Below are positions 1-14,599 of a DNA stretch of 64,000 bases, piece by piece (position 1 is the first letter of the stretch; each line of letters opens with the position of its first letter). Both the position numbers and the translations under genes were made by a program. The notes beneath the pieces were generated by a model. It did not search any database and had not been told where the DNA came from. It worked only from the letters and a program-made list of their open reading frames with translations. Source of the DNA: Eopsaltria australis (taxonomy: Eukaryota > Chordata > Aves > Passeriformes > Petroicidae); NCBI GenBank assembly GCA_034509425.1, contig JAVTVJ010000048.1, positions 1 to 64,000 on the forward strand. The letters are read 5' to 3'.

Positions 1-2793
1 ACAAAGTATTTTCTATGGTTCTGTTCACACTTTGCTTAGTAACTTTTTAAGCTGCATCCTATGCCTACTCTTTCTCTAATAAAGTCATTTTACTTAGCAC
101 CAGTATCAAAGTTTTGCCTAGTAGCAACACTGTTCTATGTCAAACTCTTTCTCAGAAAAAATTCAAACAAATGAAAGAACAGAAAACTAAGTTGTATAGG
201 AAAAACAGCCAAATAAGAAGAGTAAACTAAGATTTATTGGCTGATTAATCTAAAGGGAGAAAAATGGAAAAAAAAATAGTTTGGACATGATCGAGTCTCT
301 TTGACATGTTTATGTATGGGAAAGAGATGGGGAAAAATGAATCAGAAATCTGATATTGCAGGTTTTTTGTTTGTTGGTTTTTAGGTTTTTTTTAATGCGC
401 TATGTATCTGTATATATTCAGTTATTTACAACGTGTATCACACCAAGAATGTTGTTCAAACAAAATCCCTCAAATAACTTTGATAAACATGTGAATTCTA
501 AGGGACTGACTTCTTCAAAGTATTCATAAAGCAGAATTGCCAAAGCAGGGATAGTTAGTCACTCATTGGGGGAAAAAAAGCTTGAATAAGAGCCAGCTAG
601 GATATAAATATCGAAGCTATTGAATCCTCAGTGGAAAACTGTGTGTGTGAAATTGTTATGAATGCTATATTATGGCAGCAGGCATTTTTCAACGATACTG
701 CTTTTCATTTGGGAGTAGAAACTAGATGCTAGTCTTACCTCTAAGTCCAGACATGGAAAATTTATCCTTAATTAGCACAGTCCACCAGCTGAAAGAAATC
801 CTGCATAAAATTCTAAGAATGCTTTTCATACCCTCCTCTATGGCTTTATTGTGGGTTTTTTATTTTCCTTTTTTTGTCCCCAGCAGTTCGCCTTTCAGCT
901 ACCAGCAGCCACAGTAGCAACACAGCTTGAAATGAAACCAACATCCAGAGGACCTCAGGATCAAAACAACAGATATCACTGATGTGTCAATGCTTCCATA
1001 TATAAAACAAACAGTACCTACTCACATTTGCATTTACAGGATAAAAGTGTTCACATTTTGTTTCATTTTCAAGGAGGGGGTTACTCAAGCAAGTAGAACA
1101 ATACAGGGACAGACCCTTTCCCCAGCTTTCTTATTCTTCTTGTGTAAAAAATGGTGTCATTCTTAGTAAAAAGATTCTTGAAGTTTAATGCTTTCCATTC
1201 ATTAGACTGAAGTACTGTCTCCTATACCCTACAGGGAAACCAATTCATTAGTAGAAACACAAGTTTGCCCTCTTTAACTGCACCTCCAGGCATCTTGCAA
1301 ATAATTTATGAGGTAGTGAGAAGTTTGACAATCAAAGAAGAATGGAAATTCACAAGGCAGACTCCTAGGTAAAGAAATGTTAGTAAATGTATTTCCATTC
1401 TGTTAGGGTTTAAACACAGTATCCAAATTCTCCACCCAGCAATGAAACAACATGTTTTCAGTGACATTTGATAGTTTTTTTGTAATATGAAAATTTATGG
1501 CTTCACTAAGCCAAATTAATCATCATCTTACCACTTGATATCACAGCTAGACAAGTATGATGGTCCACAGATAACTTGGAATCATTAATTATTTTTTTTT
1601 CATATTCTGCATTAGAAATCCAGAAGCATTTCTTTAGGCTTTGATGAACAGAAACTTTAAGTTTTTACTTGAGAGAACCACAATACTCAATTTCCAAAAT
1701 TCTGAAATACCAAAAAGCCTGAGTGGAATACACAAAACTCCTTAAAATTAAAATAAGATGTCCAGCATACAAACCTGAAGTCTTTCTCTTTGCACTCTGT
1801 TTAGGAACTTTCTTTTTTACTTTCTGTAGTGCCTGGGAAAAAAGATTTCATACGCATGTATGAGTCAGTTGTTCAGGAAATGCCTTTCCATCAATTCAGG
1901 TAAAAGAGACAGTTCTTCAGAAAGAGCTCAATGCCAGCCCAATAGCTGAAGATTTTTTTTTTCCTCTGTGGATCTTTCTCAACATAACATCTCCAGAAAG
2001 ACCATCTCTTTCTCAGGCACAATTTTAATATTATACCCCTGTGGGGAAAGACACCTACATCTTGCCTTCCCCAGAGGGCAACAGCAAAATTGTCAAAGTG
2101 TAGCTTCAAGTGAGATAATGACAATGAGGTGACAGTGGAAGCAAGGGAAATTATTCTTGTTGTTCAGACTTTTCTTCATGTTCTCACAAATTATTAAACT
2201 TTGGAACAAATATAAACATAGGTTATCAAGAAGACAATATTATCTCTCATGAATTTAATAAAGCATCTAAAGAAGATAAGAGAACCTTTACCTTCCAATA
2301 ATTCTTATCAAGTCTTCAAAGAAAATTAAATTCTTTTATGAGGTGCTGTATATATATCATTACACAAAATAAAAACTTACTGTTTACAATCAGGAAGCTT
2401 TTCTGACTGGGCAAAAACCACCTTACATTACCAGTTAAAAATCCCTAGCCTCTATTTAAAAAGTACAGCTGCATGTGTCAATCAAATCAAAGAACTCACG
2501 AATGTTATACATGGGTATAAGAATGACAGACTTTTCATTCTGGCAAATCTTAGCTATGTTGGGAGAGAAAAATGTCACAAAAATTTCTTCAGAGAAGAAG
2601 AACTATAGTCTGCTACATCCCTGTCACACTTCAACCTTAAACCAGAAGAAATTTCTGACATGATGACTTAGTGGTTCCCTGAATCCAGTTGACCATCAGG
2701 ATGTGCAGAGATAATTGTCACTTACAGTAAAATTTTTCAAAGTTTGTTGAAGGAAATGTAGCTGACTCAACTTTCATCTCCACTGCAAGTTAA

Positions 2794-2815
2794 CTTTCCT
2801 TCTTCCTTCCTTCCT
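2794..2815. repeat. Short (CTTC)n pyrimidine microsatellite
   Basis: An interrupted run of CTTC-type units, all pyrimidine on the plus strand. It is short and has no associated gene. Confidence 0.8.
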
Positions 2816-5800
2816 GTATCTTCTTTTCCAATGTTTTCTTTGATTTGATAAAATAAAAAAGTTAAATCAAAATATCAATTAAAATCATTCTCCTGTTTGA
2901 AGTCAGGAGGGCAGGAATATATTTCACTGGCCATTGATTACATCCATAAAGGAAAGATCTAATTGTAGTAATCTGTGTAGGTCCACTTGCCAGATTGAAT
3001 GGATCAGGATGTTTCATACCATCCTCCGTATGGTAAACTTAATTTGGATGTTTCTGATTAGGAACAGGAACACCTACACTGTAATATTCAGTGAAACACG
3101 TTAATATCTTTTTATTTAGTGATTACTCAGAAATATAAGTATGCTTTAATTAATGGTAAAATATGTAAGTGTATATCTAGAGATATATCTCTCTGCTTTG
3201 TTCTCCTTTCTTTTCTGATTAAATTTTCATATTCGGTTATACTAAATACACATCAGCTTTTTTAAAAGTAATTGAGTATTTAGAAGCTCTGAGCCTTAGA
3301 TCAGCCCTGTGGTTCCTATAGATATCAGGAGATTGGAAGCAGCACATATTTTTTCTACTTTATATTACCCACTTTAAAAAAAATCATATTTCTTGAGCAT
3401 AATGGATCGACTGCAATGATTTACAAGGAAATAATTTCACTGAGGGACTTTGGGTTGGTAGTATCATATAACACAAGAACAAAAGTCTGATTGGTTTATG
3501 ATTTCACTGGGAAACTGAAAGGAAATTAATTCTATTTAACTCACTACTTGTCAACTCCTTTGTTGTTGTTGTTTGTAATATATGTACCTAACACTGTGTT
3601 TTAAGTCTGGAGATATTTCAAGCTGCTAAAACATTTATTAGTTTAATAATAATGTTAGAAATGATTGAAATGCTATAAATGTTTAAAATGGAACATAGAA
3701 ACTTCTGGGTTTAGTGTTCAAACTAAAACCATTTTGACTACAGTTTCTAAACGAGCCAGGTAACCTGAAGCATGTTAACCAAGATAACCTGCTATGCTAA
3801 GGTTTTGTTGATATGTTTTCTGAAATCAGAAAGGTAGGTTAAAGTACAGTATTAAACAAAGATTATAAAAAGATTGATTTGCTATCCCTGCCCAGCTGTT
3901 ACCCTTCTTCTGCACATCTGCACAGAACAGAAATCTGATAAGAGGGAAATGGTTTTGGGGAGCTTAGGACAAGAAAACAGTGAAAGCTCTGTGTCTCCAC
4001 CAAGTAATTGCCTACTGTATACATCACATAATCAGGGTGGGTCAAGTATTTCTGATTACTTTCTTAACCTAATGCCCTCTAGACTTGAGAGGGAATAGGA
4101 TTTAATGACTTACACAAGCATGTCTTGTTCCCTGATCAGCATCACCATTCCCGGGTGAGTAGCTACTCTTTCTCTCGCCTGCCCTTACACTGAAAGATGA
4201 CCTCCTCCCCAGGTGGTTCAGTTTAGCTAGTGCTTGCACTTCCCAGGAAGACACAGTTTCCTTAGATCAAAACATTACTGTATAACCAGATTTTAAGGCC
4301 TTTGTTGTCATAAGAAAGAAGTAGAGTGCTGTAGCCCTAGTTGAAATGCATCCTTTGGATAAGGATGTGCATCCCAACAGGTTAACTGGAGCCTTTGAGA
4401 AGACATTAACCATAGTACATGCAAATATCTACTGGCTAACAAGCCTGCAAGTCATAATAAATCTATGAATGACCATAAAACTCATGTTAGAGAATCACTT
4501 TTTATTTTCTCAAAAACTCTCCTTGCAACAAATATCACCATCTTCCACTGTTTTTTCATGAGGCTTTTTTTCCATTGATGATCTTGTATTTCTGACTTGT
4601 CTCTGACACACTAGCTATTTCCCTCCCAACTGTAAGCATATTAATCATATTAACACTGTGGCAGAAACTATTTGAACCTTTGTGAGAAGACATCACTGTT
4701 TTGTGATAAATATGAGTGGGACTGCTTGCTGTCACTGATTACAAATAGCAGTAACATTTGGTCATTCTTTTTGACTCCCAAGCAGGTCTGCTTAACCATT
4801 TATACTTCTTGACTAAAGCTGAAACAATTTGGTTCTCCAGTATTTGATTCCTCTCTGGTGCCTGCACTGGGAAGAGGATGTTGATGTCTGGATTGGAGGC
4901 AGGCTGACAATTCCCATGCCCAGCCAGGAACCTCCCTAACTGCATTGTCTCCTTCTCCATCATAGACATTCAACAAAGTTACAGTGACAAAGACGGGGGA
5001 GGCAACAGGTGGGGAAAGGGAAAGAACCTCCTACTCGTTGGATTAGTAATTTTCAGTGTCACTGCCTGATTCTGGTGTGTGAGAGAAGGCAAGAGACTTA
5101 GGTATAAGCTGAAGTACACTGAAAAGAGGTATCTCTTCCTGATATTTGAACTAGGTGAAAAAAAGAGGCAAAACCAAAAAGATATCTTAAATGCTTTTAA
5201 TTTCATCTTCTCCCATTCACCCTTCTCACATTTCTTATTGTTTTTTCATATTTAAAAAAAATATGCCACAAAACAGGAGAAAAAGGGTAAATAAAACATA
5301 CTTTTGCCTCTATCAGCTGAAAGTATTTTAAAAATTCTGAAGATTATGACAATGTTATTTCATTCAATGTTTCTCACCACATGATGAATCTTTTAAACTT
5401 CTACTGAGGTGAAAGTAAAGGATATTCTTATATAATATGGAAATTTTGTGGTGACATTTCAATAATACTTAGTAGTAATAAAGCAAACAAGTACAATTAA
5501 CTTCACATGCAGCAAAGTTACACAAATATGTTATGGCTCACTCTGCCTCTAGTCACTGCATAAATGACCATCCATCCTTCTGAGACCGGTTTTTAAATGT
5601 TTTACATGAAAAATTTTCCTGCATTTTTTTTCTTTCCATTTTGTAAGAATGTTCATCTTCTCACACCAGTAAAAGCCTGTTTTATCCAACATATGTTTAA
5701 ATCTTATCCTTCTAAATATTTAAAATACCATTACTGCAAAGCCATCTAGTGGGAGCTCCACAAGCATTATCATCTTATAATTGTTACTCCAAAATAGTAG

Positions 5801-8800
5801 TGAAATGAAATAATATTATAGTCCAGATTGTGTATTCCTAAGGAGATCTAAATGTTTCTTCAGTTATTCAACAGAAAATTAGATTTAAAAAAATATTTTC
5901 AGTTGAGTTTATATTTTGAAGTATTCATTTGTACTATTTCAGTTTGAGCCACACTGAGATTCTGCCAGCTCTTCACCCAGTGATAGTTATCAATAAACTA
6001 GGCAGAGATGGAAGAGAGCACTGCTCTGAACTGGGAAAAACTGCCATCCGGAGTGATTTATCATATGCATAAAAGTCATAAAAAGACTGAATGATCTTTC
6101 TAAATGGCATAATATATTATACCAGTATTGAATAACAGAGAAGCTGAGATAAAAACCTTGTGATACAGCAAAAAGTAATGGAAGAGACTTAGATACAAAT
6201 TATGCTCACTGCAAAAACCTACAAATTTCTATAGTGAAGTAAAAAAAGTAAAATTATAAATTAATTTAGAAGGAATGGCCTCAGAGGCAGGAAAAAAAAT
6301 CTTTATTTCTGAAGTGAAAAACCCTTCTTTCCTTAAACATGTCTGATTGTCAGTTCTGAGTGATGCAGCTATGCCCATGTATTTCAGGGGTGAGAATGAT
6401 GGACAGAAAAAATTTTCTATTGTCACTAAATTCTGGCACTGGTATATGGCTGGTTTTGTATCTGGAATATATTTTCCTTCTTAGAAACATTTCTGTCTTT
6501 ATTTTAAATTATTTTTTAATTATTATTGGTAGGAAATTAGTAAAAATACTTCTGGAGTAATATCCCTTTGCCTTAAAACACAATATAGAGAGAAACATTA
6601 TCATAGACTGTATGGCTGAAATGTTCCATTCACGAGGACTGACAAGATTGGAAGGAATGTTTATTTCTGTACTGACTATATTGCTGTTCCCTCTTCTTGC
6701 ATTGCCAGCACTTTTTCTGACCATTATGACTGTCCCTAAGCAGATGACCATGATTAGAACTGCAGACTGGGTTAATAGTGACTTTAAGAGGGGCATTCAT
6801 CAGGCTCAACATATCAGATATTGCATTGAAGATTTCCAGTCAAAGTACCCTTAGTTTCTAGATTAAGGTGGATAGGAGGAGGAGAATGCTGTGAAAGTGA
6901 TTCAATGATTAGCTGAATGATTAAGTTATTGCTGTGTAGTCCAGTCTTCAAAAGAAAAATGGATGATGTGTACCTATATTTAACAACTCCAATGAAACTG
7001 CCTGGCAAATGACAATAATTACATATAATTCAAAAGATAACATTCTGGTTTGCAGTTGAAATAATTCCCCAAAACATTGTTTGAAAGACACAGAAAAGCA
7101 CAGTTTCAAATAAATTCTAGGCAGGATTTCTTTCTCAGATCTTGGGACTTACCTTTCTAGAGACATTGCTAAGCAACCCATTTTTACCCTCCACAAGTAA
7201 TCAAATTCCATCAATCTATTGTCTTACCTGGGAAACCTAATTTCAGTAGCAGCATCATGTTAAAGTAGCCCTGCCACTCAAAGGTAATTGAATCCTTTTG
7301 AGATGTTGCAAAAAACTGTAATTGGACCTTTGAGATGGCAGCAGAGACTTTATTCTGTGCTTAAATATGCAGATATAATATGTCTGGGACAACTTTATAC
7401 TTTTTTTGTCTCTCTGGTATCCTTTCTATGAAGATTCCTATTTTCTAAGTGTTTTGCATTGTACCATATTGAAATTTTTTTCCTTAGAATCTTTGCTTTG
7501 CAGAACTTACACTTTTTAAAACCAAACACAGACCCCCTTTGCAAATATTTGCAATTTGAATCCAACTCTAGTCAAGAATATCTAGATAGACTTAGGCCAA
7601 TTGATTATTGTACTCATCTGTATTTCTTTTTCATTGAAATTTTGGGAAATAATAATATCAAAATATTTCTTTGTAACATCTGTTTTGTTCCGACACTGAA
7701 AGTATGTTCAAACTAAACATAACTGAAGGGAGCTGAAGGACGGTCACTCTCATAAAAGCCACAGAGCTGCCCTCACAAACTCTTGTGGAATGAACTGTTC
7801 AAATTTTTCAGTGCTTTATGCTGTAACAGCAAAAAAAAAAAATGCCCAGAAATGAGCAGTGCAGGATAAGAACTGAGTAAAGTTGATATGGAGAAATGCT
7901 TGCCTAAAGATAAATGGCAGAAGGAAAGCTATTTTTTTCACAGGCTGGGCAAAACCTTAGGGAAGTCAACTGGTTGCATAGAATGAAAAAAAGCAGAGAG
8001 GGCAAAGCAGAGCTGATAAACTGCTGCTTTCAACAGAAGATAAATGACCATGATGGCCTGGCTTCCACATTTATGAGAGGAGAATCTTTTTTATCTTAAC
8101 AAGGAATGCAGACTTTACATTTCTGTTTTCAGCTTTATTTTTATGGAATCTGATTTTCCCTTTGAACAATTTAGATTTAGATAAAAATATTATTTTCTAG
8201 AAGTCTCTTTTTTTTACAGTAATCCACAGCACATCATATTGAGTAAAATTTAATAAGAACATTTGTATTCAGTATAATGTTCCAAATTCCACAGAGTAAA
8301 AGATTTGAATTTATTTTTTACTTGTAGCTACCTATAGTGCATCTTAATTTGCAGGACTTTCAGAAAAGACAGTCAGAAAAGGTAACAAATTATACAATGG
8401 AACCAACGTATACAATGTTTCCCAGAAAGGAATAAATAACAAGAAGTTTAGAAATTAATGAGAAGAGTTAAATACTAGTTCACATCTCAAGGCTGACATT
8501 GCATAACAATCACTTCCATTTCTGTAGTAGCTTCCACTTCAACACGTTATCAAGAGAGTTTCTGTAACCCCAGGCTCCATTTCACACTCATTAACACCTC
8601 CCTCCAGCCATCATTAGGATTCATTACAGAAGAGTTTAAACCTATTCAGAAATTTTCTCTGTTGAAATGATCCATGTTGACTTTGTGGCTTCATTCCAGA
8701 AGAGACTCACAGTCTGTCTGGGCAGCCTCAACATAAACCCAGAGCATGTTACAAGAAAGTGAAAGGATTTATCTGAATTTGCTCGTCATTGTCTTCTTTG

Positions 8801-10608
8801 ACCACGGGCAGACTCCCTTCCCTTTTCCAAATCAGATCTCTTTTACCATGTGTCCTAAAACTCCTTTTCAACTGCTGCCAAATGCACGATGTACTTTTGC
8901 TTTGTTTTCTTGGGTTTTGCTCAGGTAAGTCCAGCTCCTCAGTCAGATAAGTACTGTGAGATGTGCACTTGTGTTCTGTCTCCTCACAGTGCTTGATGTT
9001 TTTTTCTGGCCACAAATCCTGCCTCCCAGATGTGCTGTGTCTGAATTACAAGCTTTCCCCAATGTATTGTTTTCTCTTAATTTTTTCCCCTGTGCCCTGA
9101 ACTCACACGTGTTGCAGTCCTTTTTCTCCAATCTGATTTACCTAAAGGTCTATGAGCCTGAAATAGATTAGGCTGTAATGCAAGTTTGTCTCAACAGACC
9201 AAGACCAGGTTCATGGATGGTTGGGTTCCTAATTAGAAAAATGCATAAAAGATGATTGCTCTTGTTTAGTTTCCAAGAGAAATCCAGTCCCCTATATTGC
9301 CTTCATATACTGACCACTTCTGTAATTATTAAACCAGTTAAATATACCAGGTTAAATATTTACTGAGTTAACAGAAGAATAATATGGAATTTTCAATTCT
9401 GTAAGTAGATAAAGAAGATAATTTTTATTGTTATTACTCCTGAGTAAGTGAATATACTGGGTTTAAGGGAAATAATAATTCATAGTAACATATAGTTAAG
9501 ACCACTTCATTGTAGTAATGTCAACAAGGTCTCCTCAAGGCAGAATAGCCCTTGCATCTTAAAATTTTCTGTTGTCAAAACACTTTAAAAATAAAAAGAC
9601 AATCCTATGTATGAGTTGTGATTATTTTGCCACACCTCTGTGCCTTTCAGAGAAAAGTGTTTGAATATCTGTAGCCATCAAAAGAGGGGAAAAAAATAAT
9701 GGGAGAAATAAAGTCAATGCGTACCTGATTGCCCACTCCACGGAACTAATAGCTGAATCCTGAGCAGTAATAAAAACAATTATCTTTACAAAGTCCAGGA
9801 GTGCATTGTTGCCACTGTTGTATTATAGGTACAATGCAAGGAATTCGTGTACTGCAGTAAAAATTCAAGTAGTAGATAACTACAACATTTGCAAGCATCG
9901 TGGCTACAAAATATTACGCTACTTTCTACACTTCATACTCTGCACATGCTACCCTTCATACTCTGTATTGCTTCACTTAATAGATACTGGCAGAAAAAAT
10001 AGTGAAGGGAAAAGTTTCACATGAGGAACACACAAATCTGCATAGAAAATTTTTGCTAAGATGGAAGCAGGAGAGAGTATTTTTTTCAGCTTAGTACCTG
10101 TTGCCTCTAGATTTTCTTCCTCCTTAAAAAAAAACAAAAAAAAAGAATAGATAACTAAAGTTATTTAGTTTCTCCCAGAGGGAAAAATAAACTTAGAAAG
10201 ATTATTTTTGTGTGTATAAGCAAGGCTGCTTGCAAGTTAAACTTTGGTCTTCAGGCTGGATTCCAGACTTTCATGTTTCTCTTTTTAGCTGGTATGGAGT
10301 AAGAGTATCTAATACTTCTTGTGGCATCTCTAAGCTCAAAAAGCTTCATGTTCTTCTCTAGGATAGAATAGTTAAACTTCTTACTTTTTTGTCATCTGTA
10401 ATTGAATGCAGATCTCACCCAATTCACTTCTGTCTAGTTGGACTAGATAGTGAATTGTTCTCTAGTCTGTTCTTCTTCCATAAAAATGGCTTGAAATAAA
10501 GTTGTGATTTATCTACAGTAGATACCTATAGGCGTCTTCCAAGTACTTGCCTTCACATGGAAGATGTTTTTATATCAATCATGGTGACATTACCATTATG
10601 AAGTAACC

Positions 10609-10632
10609 CCCTTCAGTTAGCACACTGAAGGG
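10609..10632. repeat. Small perfect inverted repeat
   Basis: The 9-base arms CCCTTCAGT and ACTGAAGGG are exact reverse complements separated by a 6-base loop. No U-tract or gene follows, so I do not read it as a functional terminator. Arms this short can occur by chance in a window of this size. Confidence 0.7.
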
Positions 10633-11398
10633 CTACCCACATGACCTGACATTTGCTGATGTACTGCCTTCAGGGTAAGGATGCCTGTCAAGATAGTAAG
10701 CAATACATATACTGTCTCAAAAGCAGAATGAATAGGGAAGAAGTACTTGACTTACCCACAGGCTTCTGTACATTACCTTGTCTGAGAAATCTTTCTTTGT
10801 CAGTAGCATAGTGTCCCTAAGCAACTTGTCAAAGGGGAAAAAAAGGGGGGGGGAAACAGATAGGTATGATCCATCTAGCACAGAATGCTTTTAATGAAAG
10901 TATTGTGCCTCTAAATGGGTGCTATCCATTATCTACTCTTTAAAAAGGATGAAAAATCATGTCGCTCTCACCCAATATGTGCCAAACAAAGGCACAATAA
11001 AAATGGCATTGAAATATATGAGCTCTTTGACAATATTATTAGTCACATCTTATAACCTGACCTTTCTGCTGGCAGGGACATTCACTAGGGTGTTATAAGA
11101 GGGCAAGCATTTTCGCTAGTATGAAAATTCATTATAACAGTCATGCAATAAAGAAATATCATTCTCTCCTGACTGACAATTTTTCTTCTCCCCACATTAT
11201 CCTCAGTGTTCATATCTGCTCCCAAATGTTAACAAATATCCCATAAAGTTTCTGCAGTACTGAAGGAATTGTGGGATAAACACAAACTGGTAAGTAACCC
11301 ACCATGGCTACTGCTGTTCTTATGACCATGGGTCAGGACTTACAGAAAGTGCTTATAAGTATCCCTAATCAAGATGAAATTTAAAAGCTCTATCACTC

Positions 11399-11565
11399 AT
11401 GGTCATAGTTTTAGGAGACAATGGATTTAAGAAATACTCCAGGAAAAGCACTGCTGTGGGAAGGGACCTGGGGATCCTGGTCAATGTAAAGTTGAATATA
11501 AGTCAGCAGCGTGCCTTGACAACCAGTCAAGGGAGGGGATTATCCCTCTCTGCTCTGTACAGAAA
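11399..11565 (+). mobile_element. CR1 LINE fragment, RT C-terminal region (sense)
   Basis: The plus-strand frame from 11,399 reads GRDLGILVNVKLNISQQRAL at codons 22-41. This matches the well-known CR1 segment of the form 'RDLGVLVD.KLNMSQQCAL', found after the RT catalytic core. Shortly afterwards the DNA jumps to a segment ending in an 'LSALYR' motif, which in CR1 lies further downstream ('LLPLYSALV'), so an internal deletion is likely. The fragment lacks the endonuclease, the catalytic RT core and the 3' octamer tail. The frame stays open into adjacent A-rich sequence by chance. It is a dead fossil; only the edges are uncertain. Confidence 0.8.
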
Positions 11566-14500
11566 AAATATTCTAAAAATAACTCTTAAAAAACAGATAT
11601 TAAAAATATTCATACTAATACAGAAAAAAGGTTTGGAGGACATGTTTTTATTTATGCTACATTGCTGTTACCTTTTCTAAACCATACAGATAAGACTAAG
11701 CACTGTAAAGAGCATGCTGTTCCCTATAGCAGACTTTCACAACTTAAACCTGTGTTAGAGTATGCTAATTTATTTGACTGCTAAATTCACAGGAGTTAAT
11801 TTTTAGTACAATAAACATGGAAATGGAATTACGGAATAATTGAATGAGACAGAAATTGCAGGCAGTGTATGCAAAGAAAAAGGAGAGGGCAAAGGATTAG
11901 AAGATAAGGGTATAAACAGTATATATTTTCAGTTCTGTTCCTGACCGTAGCAACACCTGCAAGGGCTGATGCTTTGTATCAAACAAGCCAATCCAGCCAC
12001 ATCATAGCAACATTCAGAGTTGAGTTGCTTTTCTTGAATATTGTGCCAGTATTCAGGAGTACAAATAAAGGGAAAACTTTATTATCCTGACATTAGTTCT
12101 AAGTAGCACATTGCTACCAAATCAAAGTATTGTTTCTCCATCAGCTGACAATCAACTGGTATAAAGAATCTTGTCCAAAAAAGACTGATTTTCTTTTTAG
12201 AGGCTATCAAGAGGCCTTTAGTTGTGCAGTGGGTAATTTCTATATCAGTCATGGTATTCTGTGACAGTGTGTTTTCTGGGGAGCAAATCTCAGTGTAAAC
12301 TTGAACACTGCTAACTGTAATTACCAGCTGGGTGTGCAGGTGAGCATAACATTATGTAAATAGAATACAAATATAAAATCTAAAGAATTCACTACATTAA
12401 CAGCTTGATTAATGAAAATCAGAATGTTAGAGATCTACCAGGACACAAAAGTCACCAGTCACCTCAAGCCAGACAAAGTTTTGCAGTTCTCCCAGAGGTT
12501 CATTGCTAACACTACTTAAATAAATGGATAAACAATTAATTTAACACATTTAAAACAACACAATTAAAATAAATTTCCAGTAAACTACAAAGGAGACTGG
12601 GAAAAGTGTAAAATGTAAAACTCAAAGAATTCATAATATCTCTATAGAATGGAAGATGGCCTATTAAGGTAGGTAGGCACCAAAGAGTGGTTGTCAGTAT
12701 GCAGGTATTTCCCCTGCATACCAAAAATCTTTCCAGAAAGCATAGTTCTTTGATTTTTAGCTCCAGTGCAACCTTCCATAGGAGGTCTAGGACTGGTCAT
12801 GATTTCAAGTAGCAACACCAGGAAAGAACTGGTTTTCAAGGTTTCTTCTTCCATGAAAGAGCCAAGTGAACCAGTTAAGCCTGAGGGTGTCTCCAGTGTA
12901 GTACAGGCTTCTCAACTTTGAGGAAATTTATCACTGTTTCTGGCAGTTGGTTGTAACAATTCTATGGGAAATATCACTATATGCTATAACAAATTGTAAC
13001 ATGATCAAGGTCAGTTATTCTCATGATTTTTCTCCCTCTGCATTTGTCTAATTACTTAATTCAGATTTGACTGGCATCAGTGCATATATACACATCATAT
13101 ATACTGCTAGATACGCATATTAAAATTATCTCAAACATTAGTCAAAAATACAGGATCCACTGAGAAATACTGAGTCTATTGAGAAAGACTGAAAAATGAC
13201 CAAATAAAATGACTTGAGTGCAAGCACTGTACAACTCCCTCAAACATAAGTTAAAGATAACATCAAACACTCTTTTATGTTATTTTATGTTATCCTTATA
13301 GTTTTGTCTTTTACCTATCTAACCATCCAATGACAGAAAACACTGACATATTATGGGACATTTTTAAACTAAAGATAAGTCTCCGGGCCACCATAAAATA
13401 TGAGCATAAAATCACAATACCTGTAGCCTAGAGTCTAAGCAATTGATCCAAAAACTATTATCTTCCAGCAGCAGTGGAATTACAGCTGCTCTGAGATAAG
13501 GATAGCATCTAATTCTCCAGTATTAATCCACACATCCTTTACAGTGCACAGATTACACAGGGCTGTCAGGACTGGAGCGAAACTACAGCAGGTCAGATTT
13601 ATGCCATGCTAAGTTGTAAACAGAGTGTTTGAACTTTCATATATCTCTTTGAATGCCCACCTGTGCACTGGTTTTGGCTACAAATAAGTCCCTTTGTATA
13701 GGAAATAAATGTTCCAGGTGGTCTATCCATGACTTAAATCAACAGTCCTACAATGTAAGTTGAAAAGGTTGCATTCACTTTTGTCAGGTTGTTCAGAAAT
13801 TCATCATCCTAAACTGAAAAGTCTTTAACTGCTGAACATAGCATGCTTCACATCTCAAAGACCAGGAAAGGATCAGAAATTCTAGCCAGCCAGCAGTTCC
13901 CAAAAAGGCAATTTTGTTTTCAGTGTATTCTCCCTTCCTATCTGTATTTCAGAATCTGATGGATGTCTCTTCAAGTTTTGGACCAGGTGGAACATTACCT
14001 GATTATAAACTGATCAGTGTGATAATAATAATAATGCTTACAGGTATATGCATGTATACACATGTATGAAAATAAACTATATACAAATTTGCCATCAAAA
14101 TAAAAGAGGAAAAAACCGCTTTCTCAAAAATTTGCTGTGAATTCTGGTCTTTATGATGAGAGATAATTAATAACCTTTCTAATCTACCTTCAAATACTTT
14201 GTTACCATTAGTACCATAACATGAAAAGAATTAACATAGAAGACACTAAACCCAAAAATATGTAATGCATGCTGTTAGCACTATTATTTACCAGTCAGCT
14301 TCTAGATTTCTTCCATGACACAATTCTACACAGTCAACTTTAGTTACTACAAGAACAAGAGAAATATACAGGAATGTTCTTTTTTCCCTCACACAGAACA
14401 TTCTTCCCATAATTATTAAAAACTCAAGCATCTTGGTACAGTGACACTGATTCAAGTAAAAATCCCTAGAACACAATTTGTAGAACATTCCTAGAAATGG

Positions 14501-14599
14501 GAATAAATTTTGTAAGAAGCTCATCATGCTGATGAAGAGAGACAGCATTCAAGATTTTATTTCCATGTGCAATCACACATGCAAATCACAGAACCATGA
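11566..14599. other. Non-genic DNA, nothing recognised
   Basis: No gene or recognisable transposon. It contains a short ATA triplet run near 14,024 and the small inverted repeat at 12,697-12,721. The longest frame is 86 codons (14,288-14,548, minus) and resembles nothing I know. Confidence 0.6.
12697..12721. repeat. Small perfect inverted repeat
   Basis: The arms GTATGCAGG and CCTGCATAC are exact reverse complements around a 7-base loop. No other structure or gene is associated with it. Confidence 0.7.

Larger units (their letters stand above)
1..11398. other. Non-genic AT-rich DNA, no gene seen
   Basis: I see no gene, RNA gene or recognisable transposon here. Every ATG-started reading frame is under 100 codons and none resembles a protein I know. 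Two patches have stop-poor frames overlapping on both strands: 6,509-6,854 (95 and 60 codons on minus, 80 on plus, the last with a hydrophobic stretch of about 25 residues) and 8,746-9,171 (60 and 71 codons on plus, 88 and 62 on minus). Overlap of this kind on both strands fits local base composition better than a gene. Short low-complexity runs occur throughout, and a G-rich run lies near 10,847. Confidence 0.6.

Noticed and set aside
10609..10632. GC-containing hairpin as a transcription terminator
   Set aside because: The context is avian-type eukaryotic DNA, there is no U-tract and no upstream gene.
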